DNA of 64,000 bases from Helianthus annuus (lineage: Eukaryota; Streptophyta; Magnoliopsida; Asterales; Asteraceae): NCBI RefSeq assembly GCF_002127325.2, contig NC_035448.2:88912753-88976752 (forward strand). Direction: 5' to 3'. Below the pieces are notes generated by a model that was not told where the DNA came from, ran no database searches, and saw only the letters and a list, made by a program, of their open reading frames with translations. Positions within the stretch are counted from its first letter, which is position 1. The number at the start of each line of letters is the position of its first letter. The position numbers were made by a program, and so were the translations under genes. Shown piece after piece: positions 9,305-19,716 of this stretch.

Positions 9305-11473
9305 TGTCACACCCCCAAAATCCACACGCGGAGTATCACCGCTTGGGAGCGTGACTGACCAGGATCAAGCCACCAATCATACAGAACATTGTATAAAGTA
9401 AAAGTAAATGCAATATAAACCAAACCAATTCCATATGAAAGGTGTTTCCAAAACATAAGTAAGTTGTCATTGTTTAGCGGAAGCGTATTATTGTAAAACC
9501 CAAAGCAAATAAATATCAAATATCAAAAGTGTTCAATAAGATGATCAAGATCCAAGCCCCACAACGACCTGCTCCTTCCTTGTGCAAGCTCCAATATGTA
9601 CCTAAGGTCCTGCAAGGCATGCAGCAGATAATCAACAAACTAGTTGAGCGAGTTCACAGTTAATAGTTTAGTTTGGGTAATAGTGCGTTCGTTCAGTTAA
9701 GTTTCATATCGTATCAGTTCCATCGCGGCCTCCCAGGCAGGTGTGCGAAGATTAGTTTCGAATAGTTCGCGACCATAGTCTTTACCGACCAGGGTGTGTG
9801 CGAAGACGGTTAATCAGGTTAATCAGTTCGTTCACGACCATAGTCTTTACCGACCAGGGTGTGTGCGAAGGCAGTTGAGTAGTTCGTTCGCGACCATAGT
9901 CTTTACCGACCAGGGTGTGTGCGAAGGCAGTTTGTAAGTATCAACAGTTTAATCGTTCGTTATAATATCAAAGTATGCACAAGTAATCATCCAACCCATT
10001 CCCACCCTGGGAACCCATGCCTTGGCTGTGTGAACTCACCTTGGTTTGCTCGGTATGCTAAATAAGTGCTCACAGTTAATTAATCACGTCCTATGTATAC
10101 ACGTATAGCAAAATCAGTTCATGCTCGAAATGTTACGCATGCAATTAATTGGTTCACATAGCAGTCAGTTTGCATATCAGTACAACACGTAGTATTACAC
10201 AAACATGTTCATCCCAAGCATGGCATGTCAATTAATTCAACATATGTTCAATTGTTCAAGACATTATGCAAAACCCTAACATCTTTCGATTCATACTTCA
10301 TAATTCATCCTTCGACAGTCCATTATCTTTCGGACCGAAGGTTATCCTTCGGACCATGTTATCTCTCGGTCCAACTATCTGTCGGTCCAATTATCTTTCG
10401 GTCCAACTATCTGTCGGTCAAACTATGGTTCGGTCAACGAGTATCTTTCGGCCAAACAATCCTTCGGTCAACTACTATGGTTCGAGGGGTCGGTATCTTT
10501 CGGTGTATTGATAAGTAACTGTTACGTTTATCCGATTAACCATTAACACAATTTTCACAAATCTGCTAACATCAACAAGATCAACCAAGCATGATTCTCA
10601 TGTTTATCAAGAACCCTAATCTGAAACAAGATCATTCAAAAATATCCGATTAACACATATGCGCCGATTACATAAACGTGTCCGATTACAATACTCTAAA
10701 TCACAAGTTATCATCAAATCGTATTACCAATCATCCATTTAACAAACATAAATTTCCTATCCGATCGATCACCCTGACTGGATTAACTAGCCGATTAACA
10801 AAACGATTCGTAACACCGAACATGAAATCATTTGACCATAATCACAACAGATCCAATGTGCATACAATTCCGATTAATACCCATACACAATCATCTTACA
10901 AATCAGTTAACATACAACCAACATATTTACATACGATTGATAATTCAAGAAATCATGTAATGTGGACACTAACCGGGGTAGAAAATAAGAGAATCGATCA
11001 GCAAAGATCTCCGTATGAGTTGTGGTTGCCGTCACAGGTCAAAAGTGTTCTAGGGTTTTTCTCCAAAAACTGCCGACTATGCATGTGTTTCGTATATAAC
11101 ATTTCACAGTAATGGGCCAAGCCCATTTAAAATGACTGGGCCGAAACATATCGAAGGATATGTTTCGTGATGTTTGCGGGCCGAATGATGTCGAAGGATA
11201 TGTTTCGTGCTCGAAGGATATGCTTCGTGGTCCTTCGAGTCCTTCGAATCCTTCGAACTATGTTTCGATCTAGACTAAGTGTTTAATAATAATTCTAATA
11301 ATAATTCCAATATTATTTTCTATTATAGCAAGTAATCACATATAGGCACAATGACGATATGTCTCATTAAAACACAACGAGTACAATTACAAATCCATAA
11401 TTCAAACAGCTAGACAGTCAAAGTCAATGCGCATTAAATGCGAAAGTGAAAGTCAGAAACTCGAGTTGTCACA
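9305..11473 (-). repeat. 3' LTR of element F (left in window)
   Basis: In element orientation it begins TGTGACAACTCGAG and ends GGGGTGTGACA. It contains short repeats built on CTTTCGGTCC (10302-10500, plus strand), i.e. GGACCGAAAG on the element strand, the same core as G's 18-bp array. It also has three ~38-bp units with ACCATAGTCTTTACCGACC (9770-9935). The 81-144 codon frames seen here are repeated in both LTRs simply because the LTRs are repeats; none resembles a known protein. Confidence 0.92.
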
Positions 11474-11510
11474 TTATCCCCAACTTGAAAGAAATTTCGT
11501 CCCGAAATTT
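11474..11510 (-). promoter_or_regulatory. PPT and palindrome of element F
   Basis: On the minus strand the palindrome AAATTTCG-GGA-CGAAATTT (11492-11510) is followed by the PPT AAGTTGGGGATAA directly before the LTR. The same palindrome occurs a second time upstream, at about 11592-11611, as in E and G. Confidence 0.8.
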
Positions 11511-11545
11511 GGTACGCACTCACTGAGGAAGCTAGGTAAGCTGTA

Positions 11546-14484
11546 TTATTCACTGGTTTTTCCCTGGGGTGTCACATCATCCCCCCGTTGATTTGGAATT
11601 TCGTCCCGAAATTCAGTAGTCGTAGCTTCAGCCTCAGTAGTGGTTGCATGGTTTTCGAATAACTGGGGATACTTTTCTGTCATTTGATCTTCGCGTTCCC
11701 AGGTGTACTCTGGGCCACGTCGGGAGTTCCAACGAACTCGAACAAGAGGGATTCTCTCGTGTTTGAGGACCTTAGCATCCCGGTCCGTGATTTCAACTGG
11801 TTCCTCGACGAACTGCAACCGCTCGTCGATAGTGAGTTCCTTAAAAGGAACTATAAGGGTCTCATCTGATAGGCATTTCTTCAGATTCGACACGTGAAAT
11901 ACATTGTGAACTGCACCGAGTTCAGGAGGTAGGTTTAATCTGTAGGCTACTTTGCCAATCTTTTCTAAGATTTCGAATGGTCCGACGTACCGCGGATTCA
12001 GTTTGCCTCGTTTACCAAATCGAACCACACCCCTTCCAGGGTGAAACTTTCAATAAAACCCGGTCCCCGACCTGAAATTCCAAGGCTTGCTACGCTTGCC
12101 CGCGTAGGCTTTCTGACGGTCGCGTGCTGCCGTCATGCGTTGTCGTATCTGTGCAATCTTTTCTATAGCGTCCACTACAATCTCTGGACCCGTAATTCGA
12201 CTATCCCCCACCTCTGCCCAACAGAGAGGTGACCGGCATTTACGTCCGTAGAATGCCTCGAATGGAGCGGCTTGAATGCTGGTGTGATAACTGTTATTGT
12301 ACGAAAACTCCACTAAAGGGAGGTGCTTTTCCCAGCCGTTGCCGAAATCAATAACACACGCTCGAAGCATGTCTTGAATAGTTCGCTCAGACTGCCCATC
12401 CGTCTGAGGGTGATATGCTGTGCTCATGTCTAAACGTGAGCCAAACGCTTTGTGCATCGCATGCCGTAGTTCTGACGTGAATCGTGCATCCCGATCCGAA
12501 ATAATAGAAATGGGCACCCCGTGCCTCGAAACAACTTCCTTGAGGTAGATATCTGCGAGAGTGGAGAACGTATCCGTTTCCTTAATAGCCAGGAAGTGTG
12601 CAGACTTGGTGAGTCGATCCACGATCACCCATATTGTGTCGTTCCCACGCTGAGATCTCGGTAGGCCTGTAACAAAGTCCATGGAAATTTCTTCCCATTT
12701 CCACTGTGGTATCATAGGCTGTTGAAGTAGGCCAGTTGGTTTCTGATATTCGACCTTGACTCTCGCACAGGTCAAGCATTTTCCAACGTACGTAGCAATG
12801 TGGGCCTTCATACTAGGCCACCAATATGTAGTGCTGATGTCGTGGTACATTTTATCCGACCCTGGATGTACCGAGTAGCGAGACTTGTGTGCTTCGTCCA
12901 TTACGAGTTCGCGTAAACCGCCATAGAGAGGGACCCAAATCCGGCCCGTGACATAGTAGGCGCCGTCCGCCTTTTGTTCCATTTGTTGTCGTGAGCCGCG
13001 TAAGGCTTCAGCCTTGACGTTTTCGGGCTTCAGGGCTTCTGTCTGAGCAGCTCGTATCTGAGCAGGAAGGCTAGACTGAATCGTAAGCTGTAGCGCTCGC
13101 ACGCGCCATGGTAAAGTGTCCTTTCGACTAAGGGCATCCGCCACAACATTGGCTTTGCATGGATGATACTTGATAGCGCATTCGTAATCGTTAAGTAACT
13201 CGACCCATCGTCGTTGACGCATATTCAAATCCTTTTGCTTAAGAATATGCTCGAGACTCCTGTGATCGGTGTAAATCGTGCACCTGGTACCGTACAGGTA
13301 GTGTCGCCATATCTTAAGCGCGAAAACAACAGCTCCCAGCTCTAGATCGTGCGTCGTGTAGTTCCGTTCATGAACCTTGAGTTGCCGAGAAGCGTAGGCT
13401 ATCACTTTATCCCGCTGCATCAATACGCAACCCAGACCCTGTATTGATGCGTCACAATAAACCACGAAGTCATCCGTGCCCTCTGGCAATGAGAGAATAG
13501 GTGCGCTGCAAAGCCTATCTTTTAAGTACTGAAAAGCGGTCTCTTGCGTATTACCCCATCTGTAAACGACACCTTTCTGTGTTAGCATAGTAAGTGGTTG
13601 CGCGATCTTTGAGAAGTCTTTAATAAATCGCCTGTAGTAACCCGCCAAACCCAAGAATTGGCGTATTTCTGTCGGTGTACGCGGTGCTGGCCAGTTTCTG
13701 ATCGAATCAACCTTGGATGGATCGACATGAATCCCATCCTTGTTCACCACATGGCCTAAGAAGTGGACTTCACGAAGCCAGAAGTCGCATTTTGAAAACT
13801 TTGCGTACAGTTGCTCTTTTCGAAGAAGTTCCAAGATAAGACGTAAGTGCTGCTCGTGCTCCTCCTGACTCTTGGAGTAAATCAAAATGTCGTCGATGAA
13901 AACAATGACGAACTTGTCGAGATAGGGTTTGCACACCCTGTTCATAAGATCCATGAAGACTGCTGGCGCGTTCGTAAGCCCGAATGGCATGACAAGAAAC
14001 TCGTAATGACCGTAGCGAGTTCTGAAAGCGGTTTTGGAGACGTCCTCATCCCGGACTCTCAGCTGATGATACCCTGACCTTAAATCAATCTTGGAATAGT
14101 AACACGACCCTTGCAACTGGTCGAATAGGTCGTCTATGCGCGGAAGAGGATAACGGTTTTTCACCGTCACCTTATTCAGCTCGCGATAATCGATGCACAT
14201 TCTGAAAGTGCCATCCTTCTTTTTCACCGATAATTGGTATCTAATAGTTCTTGTAGCTCCCAAGGCGAAGAGATAGGTCGGATAAATCCCTTATCCAAGA
14301 TTCCTGGTAGCTGCGTCGATAGTTCTTCCGATTCTGGTGGAGCTAAGCGATACGGTACTCGAGCTATGGGTGCTGCTCCTGGAGCGAGCTCGATTTGAAA
14401 TTCGACCTGACGATGAGGCGGTAGACCAGGTAAATCTTTAGGAAACACCTGAGGAAAGTCGCGTACAGCTGGATGGTCTTCCAA
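11546..14484 (-). pseudogene. Element F pol: RT, RNase H, integrase, chromodomain (protease missing)
   Basis: Recognisable in order: RPISSPW, then RT from [16 protein letters not shown] (14263-14150), RT motifs [17 protein letters not shown] and FIDDILIYS, RNase H ([25 protein letters not shown]), integrase zinc finger (HPGSDKMYH ... CLTCARV) and DDE core ([27 protein letters not shown]), then chromodomain. Defects are a scrambled patch between the protease linker and RT (about 14,230-14,290), a missing one-codon-scale segment after SERTIQ, and two nearby opposing 1-nt frameshifts at 12,075-12,025. The protease and the region from the second zinc knuckle to about 14,490 are absent. Not functional. 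Confidence 0.9.
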
Positions 14485-14554
14485 CTTCTTTTCTTTGCAT
14501 GGGATTTCTGCTTGCTGTTGCTGCTGGCGATTCCGATTTGCAGGCCGTGGACTC

Positions 14555-15567
14555 CTAAATCCTTAGCTTCATGGCCCATCTTGAGACACCTCTGGAAACG
14601 TCCCTCGTTGCACTAACCACCGTGGTGTCTGTTGCATTAGTTACACATTGGGTGAATTCCCCGATATCCACCCTGCCCCTGACCACCAGAAGTTGGCTGA
14701 CTCGGCTCTGGTGATCACTATTCTTGCGCTGCTGCTGTGCTTGGGACTGAACGGTAGCTGAACCCTTGCTGGAATACCCATCCCATTTCCGCTTGCTGTC
14801 ACTAGGGGTAGCGGGAGTAGCAGAAGAGGTAGCGGTAGTAATAGCGCTGATACAACTTGGCAGCCTGTTCTGTTCCACTGCCTGACCCGTGAGGCGATGA
14901 GCAAGACGCTGAATGTCTTGGATGTTGTCGAGGTTAACCGATGTAGCATGGCTCGGAATCTCTGAGGCTAGACCCTTGAGGTGCAATTCGATACACTTGC
15001 TTGGAGGGTCCACCATGGTTGGACACAAGATGGCCAGTTCGTTCGACCGTTTCGTATAAGCATCAATTTCCTGACCCTGTCATTTTCAAATGGTAAAGCT
15101 CCACTTCCAACTTGTGGATGTCATCACGCGTGCAGTATTCCCTTTTAATGCGTTCTTTGAATTCGTCCCAAGGGTGGCGTTAGCAGCTGCCAACCCTAGT
15201 ATCCGTACTTGCGCGTTCCACCAGGTTAGCGCGATTTCTTCCAAAGTACCCGTGTCGTACTTGACCCTGCGAGCCTCAGGGCGTTCACACATGAAGTTCT
15301 TGAATGTGCCACTGAATGTGCTTGGACGACAGTCCATGATGTTCTGGAATGTGCAGAGAGGTTGATGTGCGTTCTGACCCGTTGCGCGAGAAAGATAGGT
15401 CAAGGTTAAGCGCGAGAGTTGGGTCACGAGTGTAGGATCTAACATCCTAGAATAGGTCTGGGATAGCAGGTTATACCTCCTGCTTGTGCGGCTGCAAGTG
15501 CCGCAGCAACTTGTTCGTTAATGAGAGCCGTCAACTGGGCTTGAGTCATGTCAACACGTCCAGACAT
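14555..15567 (-). pseudogene. Element F gag, broken
   Basis: The ATG at 15567 starts MSGRVDMTQAQLTALINEQ. The N-terminal segment runs into stops in the zone where D and G have the 90-nt intron, but F (like E) lacks a good AG acceptor there (CGG in place of TAG). The capsid region follows (CTFQNIMDCRPSTFSGT) with an internal deletion of the segment that reads [15 protein letters not shown] in relatives, a 1-nt frameshift near 15,170, then the C-terminal half (MCPTMVDPP ... LAHRLTGQAVEQN) and only the first zinc-knuckle region. Gag would form the particle; this copy cannot. Confidence 0.85.
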
Positions 15568-15808
15568 GATCGAACAGTAAAGGTAGCATAGGTATGAAAG
15601 GTTCGCGAGTAATACGATGACAGAAAAGTGTAAGCACATAGGTGTTCTTAAGCAATAACAAGTAGTGAGCAAAGTAACGTAAGCATACTACGAGCAAAGT
15701 TCTATGCAATTCTATCAGGTAGGCAATAAACATAAACCTTATTACCTAGGAAGTTGAGCCTTGCACGTGGAGCGAAGCGTCGTTGTGGATCGTTGAGAGC
15801 ACTGTTCT

Positions 15809-15884
15809 GGTTATAGTCTGGTTTTAATAAAAACGTTTTCCCATATTAAAACCAAGTTCTCTATAACCAATGGCTCTGATACCA
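15809..15884 (-). promoter_or_regulatory. PBS and hairpin of element F
   Basis: On the minus strand, PBS TGGTATCAGAGCC (15884-15872) is followed by outer arms GGTTATAG (15868-15861) and CTATAACC (15816-15809), and inner arms TTGGTTTTAATA / TATTAAAACCAG. Same design as D, E and G. Confidence 0.85.
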
Positions 15885-16192
15885 ATCTGTCACACCCCCA
15901 AAATCCACACGCGGAGTATCACCGCTTGGGAGCGTGACTGACCAGGATCAAGCCACCAATCATACAGAACATTGTATAAAGTAAAAGTAAATGCAATATA
16001 AACCAAACCAATTCCATATGAAAGGTGTTTCCAAAACATAAGTAAGTTGTCATTGTTTAGCGGAAGCGTATTATTGTAAAACCCAAAGCAAATAAATATC
16101 AAATATCAAAAGTGTTCAATAAGATGATCAAGATCCAAGCCCCACAACGACCTGCTCCTTCCTTGTGCAAGCTCCAATATGTACCTAAGGTC

Positions 16193-16622
16193 CTGCAAGG
16201 CATGCAGCAGATAATCAACAAACTAGTTGAGCGAGTTCACAGTTAATAGTTTAGTTTGGGTAATAGTGCGTTCGTTCAGTTAAGTTTCATATCGTATCAG
16301 TTCCATCGCGGCCTCCCAGGCAGGTGTGCGAAGATTAGTTTCGAATAGTTCGCGACCATAGTCTTTACCGACCAGGGTGTGTGCGAAGACGGTTAATCAG
16401 GTTAATCAGTTCGTTCGCGACCATAGTCTTTACCGACCAGGGTGTGTGCGAAGGCAGTTGAGTAGTTCGTTCGCGACCATAGTCTTTACCGACCAGGGTG
16501 TGTGCGAAGGCAGTTTGTAAGTATCAACAGTTTAATCGTTCGTTATAATATCAAAGTATGCACAAGTAATCATCCAACCCATTCCCACCCTGGGAACCCA
16601 TGCCTTGGCTGTGTGAACTCAC
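16193..16622 (-). other. Putative leader intron in F's LTR (430 nt)
   Basis: On the minus strand the donor is CCAAG|GTGAGTTCACAC at 16622 and the acceptor GCATGCCTTGCAG| ending at 16193. Inside are three repeats of a ~38-nt unit and a GCCT-GGG-AGGC stem (16318 region). The left LTR has the same sites. Confidence 0.55.
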
Positions 16623-17633
16623 CTTGGTTTGCTCGGTATGCTAAATAAGTGCTCACAGTTAATTAATCACGTCCTATGTATACACGTATAGCAAAATCAG
16701 TTCATGCTCGAAATGTTACGCATGCAATTAATTGGTTCACATAGCAGTCAGTTTGCATATCAGTACAACACGTAGTATTACACAAACATGTTCATCCCAA
16801 GCATGGCATGTCAATTAATTCAACATATGTTCAATTGTTCAAGACATTATGCAAAACCCTAACATCTTTCGATTCATACTTCATAATTCATCCTTCGACA
16901 GTCCATTATCTTTCGGACCGAAGGTTATCCTTCGGACCATGTTATCTCTCGGTCCAACTATCTGTCGGTCCAATTATCTTTCGGTCCAACTATCTGTCGG
17001 TCAAACTATGGTTCGGTCAACGAGTATCTTTCGGCCAAACAATCCTTCGGTCAACTACTATGGTTCGAGGGGTCGGTATCTTTCGGTGTATTGATAAGTA
17101 ACTGTTACGTTTATCCGATTAACCATTAACACAATTTTCACAAATCTGCTAACATCAACAAGATCAACCAAGCATGATTCTCATGTTTATCAAGAACCCT
17201 AATCTGAAACAAGATCATTCAAAAATATCCGATTAACACATATGCGCCGATTACATAAACGTGTCCGATTACAATACTCTAAATCACAAGTTATCATCAA
17301 ATCGTATTACCAATCATCCATTTAACAAACATAAATTTCCTATCCGATCGATCACCCTGACTGGATTAACTAGCCGATTAACAAAACGATTCGTAACACC
17401 GAACATGAAATCATTTGACCATAATCACAACAGATCCAATGTGCATACAATTCCGATTAATACCCATACACAATCATCTTACAAATCAGTTAACATACAA
17501 CCAACATATTTACATACGATTGATAATTCAAGAAATCATGTAATGTGGACACTAACCGGGGTAGAAAATAAGAGAATCGATCAGCAAAGATCTCCGTATG
17601 AGTTGTGGTTGCCGTCACAGGTCAAAAGTGTTC

Positions 17634-17708
17634 TAGGGTTTTTCTCCAAAAACTGCCGACTATGCATGTGTTTCGTATATAACATTTCACAGTAATGGGC
17701 CAAGCCCA
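17634..17708 (-). promoter_or_regulatory. Promoter block of F: site II, TATA, telobox
   Basis: Along the element strand: TGGGCTTGGCCCA (17708-17696, two opposed site II motifs), TATATA (about 17,680-17,675), then AAACCCTA (17641-17634). Spacing is about 30 bp each, as in G. Site II plus telobox is the known arrangement of many plant ribosomal-protein and cell-cycle promoters. The function in F is inferred. Confidence 0.6.
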
Positions 17709-18061
17709 TTTAAAATGACTGGGCCGAAACATATCGAAGGATATGTTTCGTGATGTTTGCGGGCCGAATGATGTCGAAGGATATGTTTCGTGCTCGAAGG
17801 ATATGCTTCGTGGTCCTTCGAGTCCTTCGAATCCTTCGAACTATGTTTCGATCTAGACTAAGTGTTTAATAATAATTCTAATAATAATTCCAATATTATT
17901 TTCTATTATAGCAAGTAATCACATATAGGCACAATGACGATATGTCTCATTAAAACACAACGAGTACAATTACAAATCCATAATTCAAACAGCTAGACAG
18001 TCAAAGTCAATGCGCATTAAATGCGAAAGTGAAAGTCAGAAACTCGAGTTGTCACACTATG

Positions 18062-18750
18062 CTCTGTTATTCGTTGTGAATCCGCTGAATTGTTAAGTAT
18101 TGCACTTTGTTAATCGTTGTGAGGGTTTAATCTCGTGAATTGTCGTAAATGCTGTATTGGTTACTTACCTAATTTCATGTGCATTAGATCATTAGGCTTA
18201 TCAGTAGGCTAAACTCTATCCCATACCCTTACAATCAAAGAAGATAAGCAAACCGAGCAAAGCAAAAGCAAAGGTGAGTTCACAAACTTTCTACAAGGCA
18301 CGGCCATCCTCCAGAGGTAGGATGCCACTCCACTAATCTTCGCACACATGCCTGTAGGGTCGCGACACGATGCGATACGATACGATGCGACGCGATACGG
18401 ATACTAACCTTCGCACACATGTCTGGGAGACCGCGATATGGGCTAGTAAGCCAGTGAACCAACTGTGAATTCACTCAACTTTGTTGTTGACTCGTTGTTA
18501 CATGCCTTGCAGGTCGTTAGGTCCCTAGCTTAAGGAGCTTGCACTAGGAGGCGTGGTCGTTGTGGGAAAACATTTCAACTTATATTAAACTTATGTTTTG
18601 CTTCCGCTGTAAACTCAAACTATGTTTTTGACACCAATTGTATTGTGGTTGGTTTTATTTACTTAAATACGTTGTTCAATATGATTGGTGGCTATGATCC
18701 TGGGCATGTCACGCCTCCAAGGCGGGGTGGGGTTTTGGAGGGGTGTGACA
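18062..18750 (+). repeat. 3' LTR of element B, right part
   Basis: Continues the LTR after F and its second TSD, ends GGGGTGTGACA at 18750, and is followed by B's own second TSD ATGTG. One extra base relative to the 5' LTR (GTCGTTGTGGG versus GTCGTGTGGG) makes the reconstituted LTR 1288 bp. Confidence 0.9.
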
Positions 18751-18755
18751 ATGTG

Positions 18756-19716
18756 CAATGTCCGAATGGGCGTAAGGTTGAATTTGCATCAAGTGTGTTC
18801 GAGAAGCGTGCTCTTGGTGGAACGGAGTGATGCGCGATAGGGGTGCCGAAGTGGCGTTGGCACAAACATGGGAAGATCTTCGAGCTCTCATGATGAGAGA
18901 GTTTTGTCCCTGTCACGAAATTCGAGCTTTGGAACGAGAGTTTGACGATCTAAAACAAGATGGGGGAGAACACCGTGCGTACACGGATCGATTTGAGGAG
19001 CTCAGTCTTTTGTGCCCTACTATGGTTACCCCGTTGGAGAAAGCGATAGAGAGGTATATCGATGGTTTACCCGATTCCATACAAGATATTGTGACTGGCG
19101 TTAATCCTACTACTGTTCGCCAAGCGATCGAGTTAGCTGCTACCCTGACTGAGTCGCAAGTCAGGAAGCGTAAACTTACCTGCAAGGGTGATAAGATGAA
19201 GTCAACTGATTCTGTTAAAGACAAGGAAAAGGGTAAGGGTAAGAAGGGTGAGTCTTCGAAGAAGTCGAGAAAGCGAAAGGATGCTCAGAATTTTGCAGTA
19301 ACTACACAAACTGCTCAGAACCCTCAGAACCCACCAGCTCAACAACCCGCGAAGAAAGTGTATGCTGGTACCGCACCCCATTGTGCTCGTTGCAACGGTC
19401 ATCATGTTGCGCAACAAGCTTGTAGACAATGCACAACGTGTGGTAAGCTTGGGCATCTGGCCAACGTCTGTTGTTCGGGTCAGAATCAGATTGTTCAGAA
19501 TCAAGCTCCAGTTCAGGGGAATGCTGCTAGATTCCCACCGGGTTCATGCTTCAATTGTGGAGACTATGGTCACTTCCGCAACAACTGTCCGAGGTTGGCA
19601 AATGCAAATGCAAATCCGAACGTAAATGTCAATGTCAATGCGAATACGAATCCCGCTCGTGGACGAGTATTCAATCTGAATGCAAACGAGGCGCGAGCTG
19701 ACAACCTCGTCGTCAA
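18756..19716 (+). pseudogene. Element A gag, C-terminal part
   Basis: It resumes the gag frame after B (QCPNGRKVEFASSVFEKRAL), then loses frame near 18,810 where a few bases of the TWW motif are missing; the second frame (18827 on) carries the retrotransposon Gag domain (EHRAYTDRFEELSLLCPTM, IERYIDGLP). A lysine-rich linker follows, then zinc knuckles CTTCGKLGHLANVC and CFNCGDYGHFRNNC, which bind element RNA. An Asn-rich stretch (NANANPNVNVN) precedes protease. The gag frame is lost near 19,717 by a small deletion. Confidence 0.88.

Larger units (their letters stand above)
9305..18056 (-). mobile_element. Element F: Ty3/gypsy on the minus strand, coding-defective
   Basis: TSD CTATG at 9300-9304 and 18057-18061. 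Both LTRs are 2169 bp (9305-11473 and 15888-18056); I noticed one substitution between them (9829 A versus 16412 G), so the insertion is recent. The internal region (11474-15887) runs gag to chromodomain on the minus strand but lacks a capsid segment, one zinc knuckle and the whole protease. With such young LTRs and dead genes it was probably mobilised in trans. Confidence 0.93.
15888..18056 (-). repeat. 5' LTR of element F (right in window)
   Basis: It matches 9305-11473 almost base for base. Reading along the element strand it has a repeat array, promoter block (17708-17634), leader, putative intron (16622-16193) and a terminal block ending GGGGTGTGACA next to the PBS. Confidence 0.92.
6948..18750 (+). 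mobile_element. Element B: internally deleted, non-autonomous Ty3 derivative
   Basis: TSD ATGTG at 6943-6947 and 18751-18755. Without nested F the element is about 3.05 kb: two ~1287-bp LTRs and an internal region of only 471 bp (8235-8705). The interior keeps the PBS, the PBS hairpin, a relic of the pol 3' end, the palindrome and the PPT, so nearly all of gag-pol was lost in one deletion. It must have moved using another element's proteins. F sits in its 3' LTR. Confidence 0.92.

Noticed and set aside
9770..9935. CRISPR-like repeats and spacers
   Set aside because: Three ~38-bp LTR repeats in a plant retrotransposon, duplicated in both LTRs, with no unique spacers and no cas genes.
10678..11112. 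144-codon frame in F's LTR, repeated at 17,261-17,695
   Set aside because: Present twice only because the LTR is repeated; runs against the element's transcription direction, no recognisable domain, and overlaps the promoter block.
13847..14077. Plus-strand 76-codon frame opposite RT, recurring in D and G on the other strand
   Set aside because: Antisense shadow of the conserved RT domain; recurrence reflects RT conservation.
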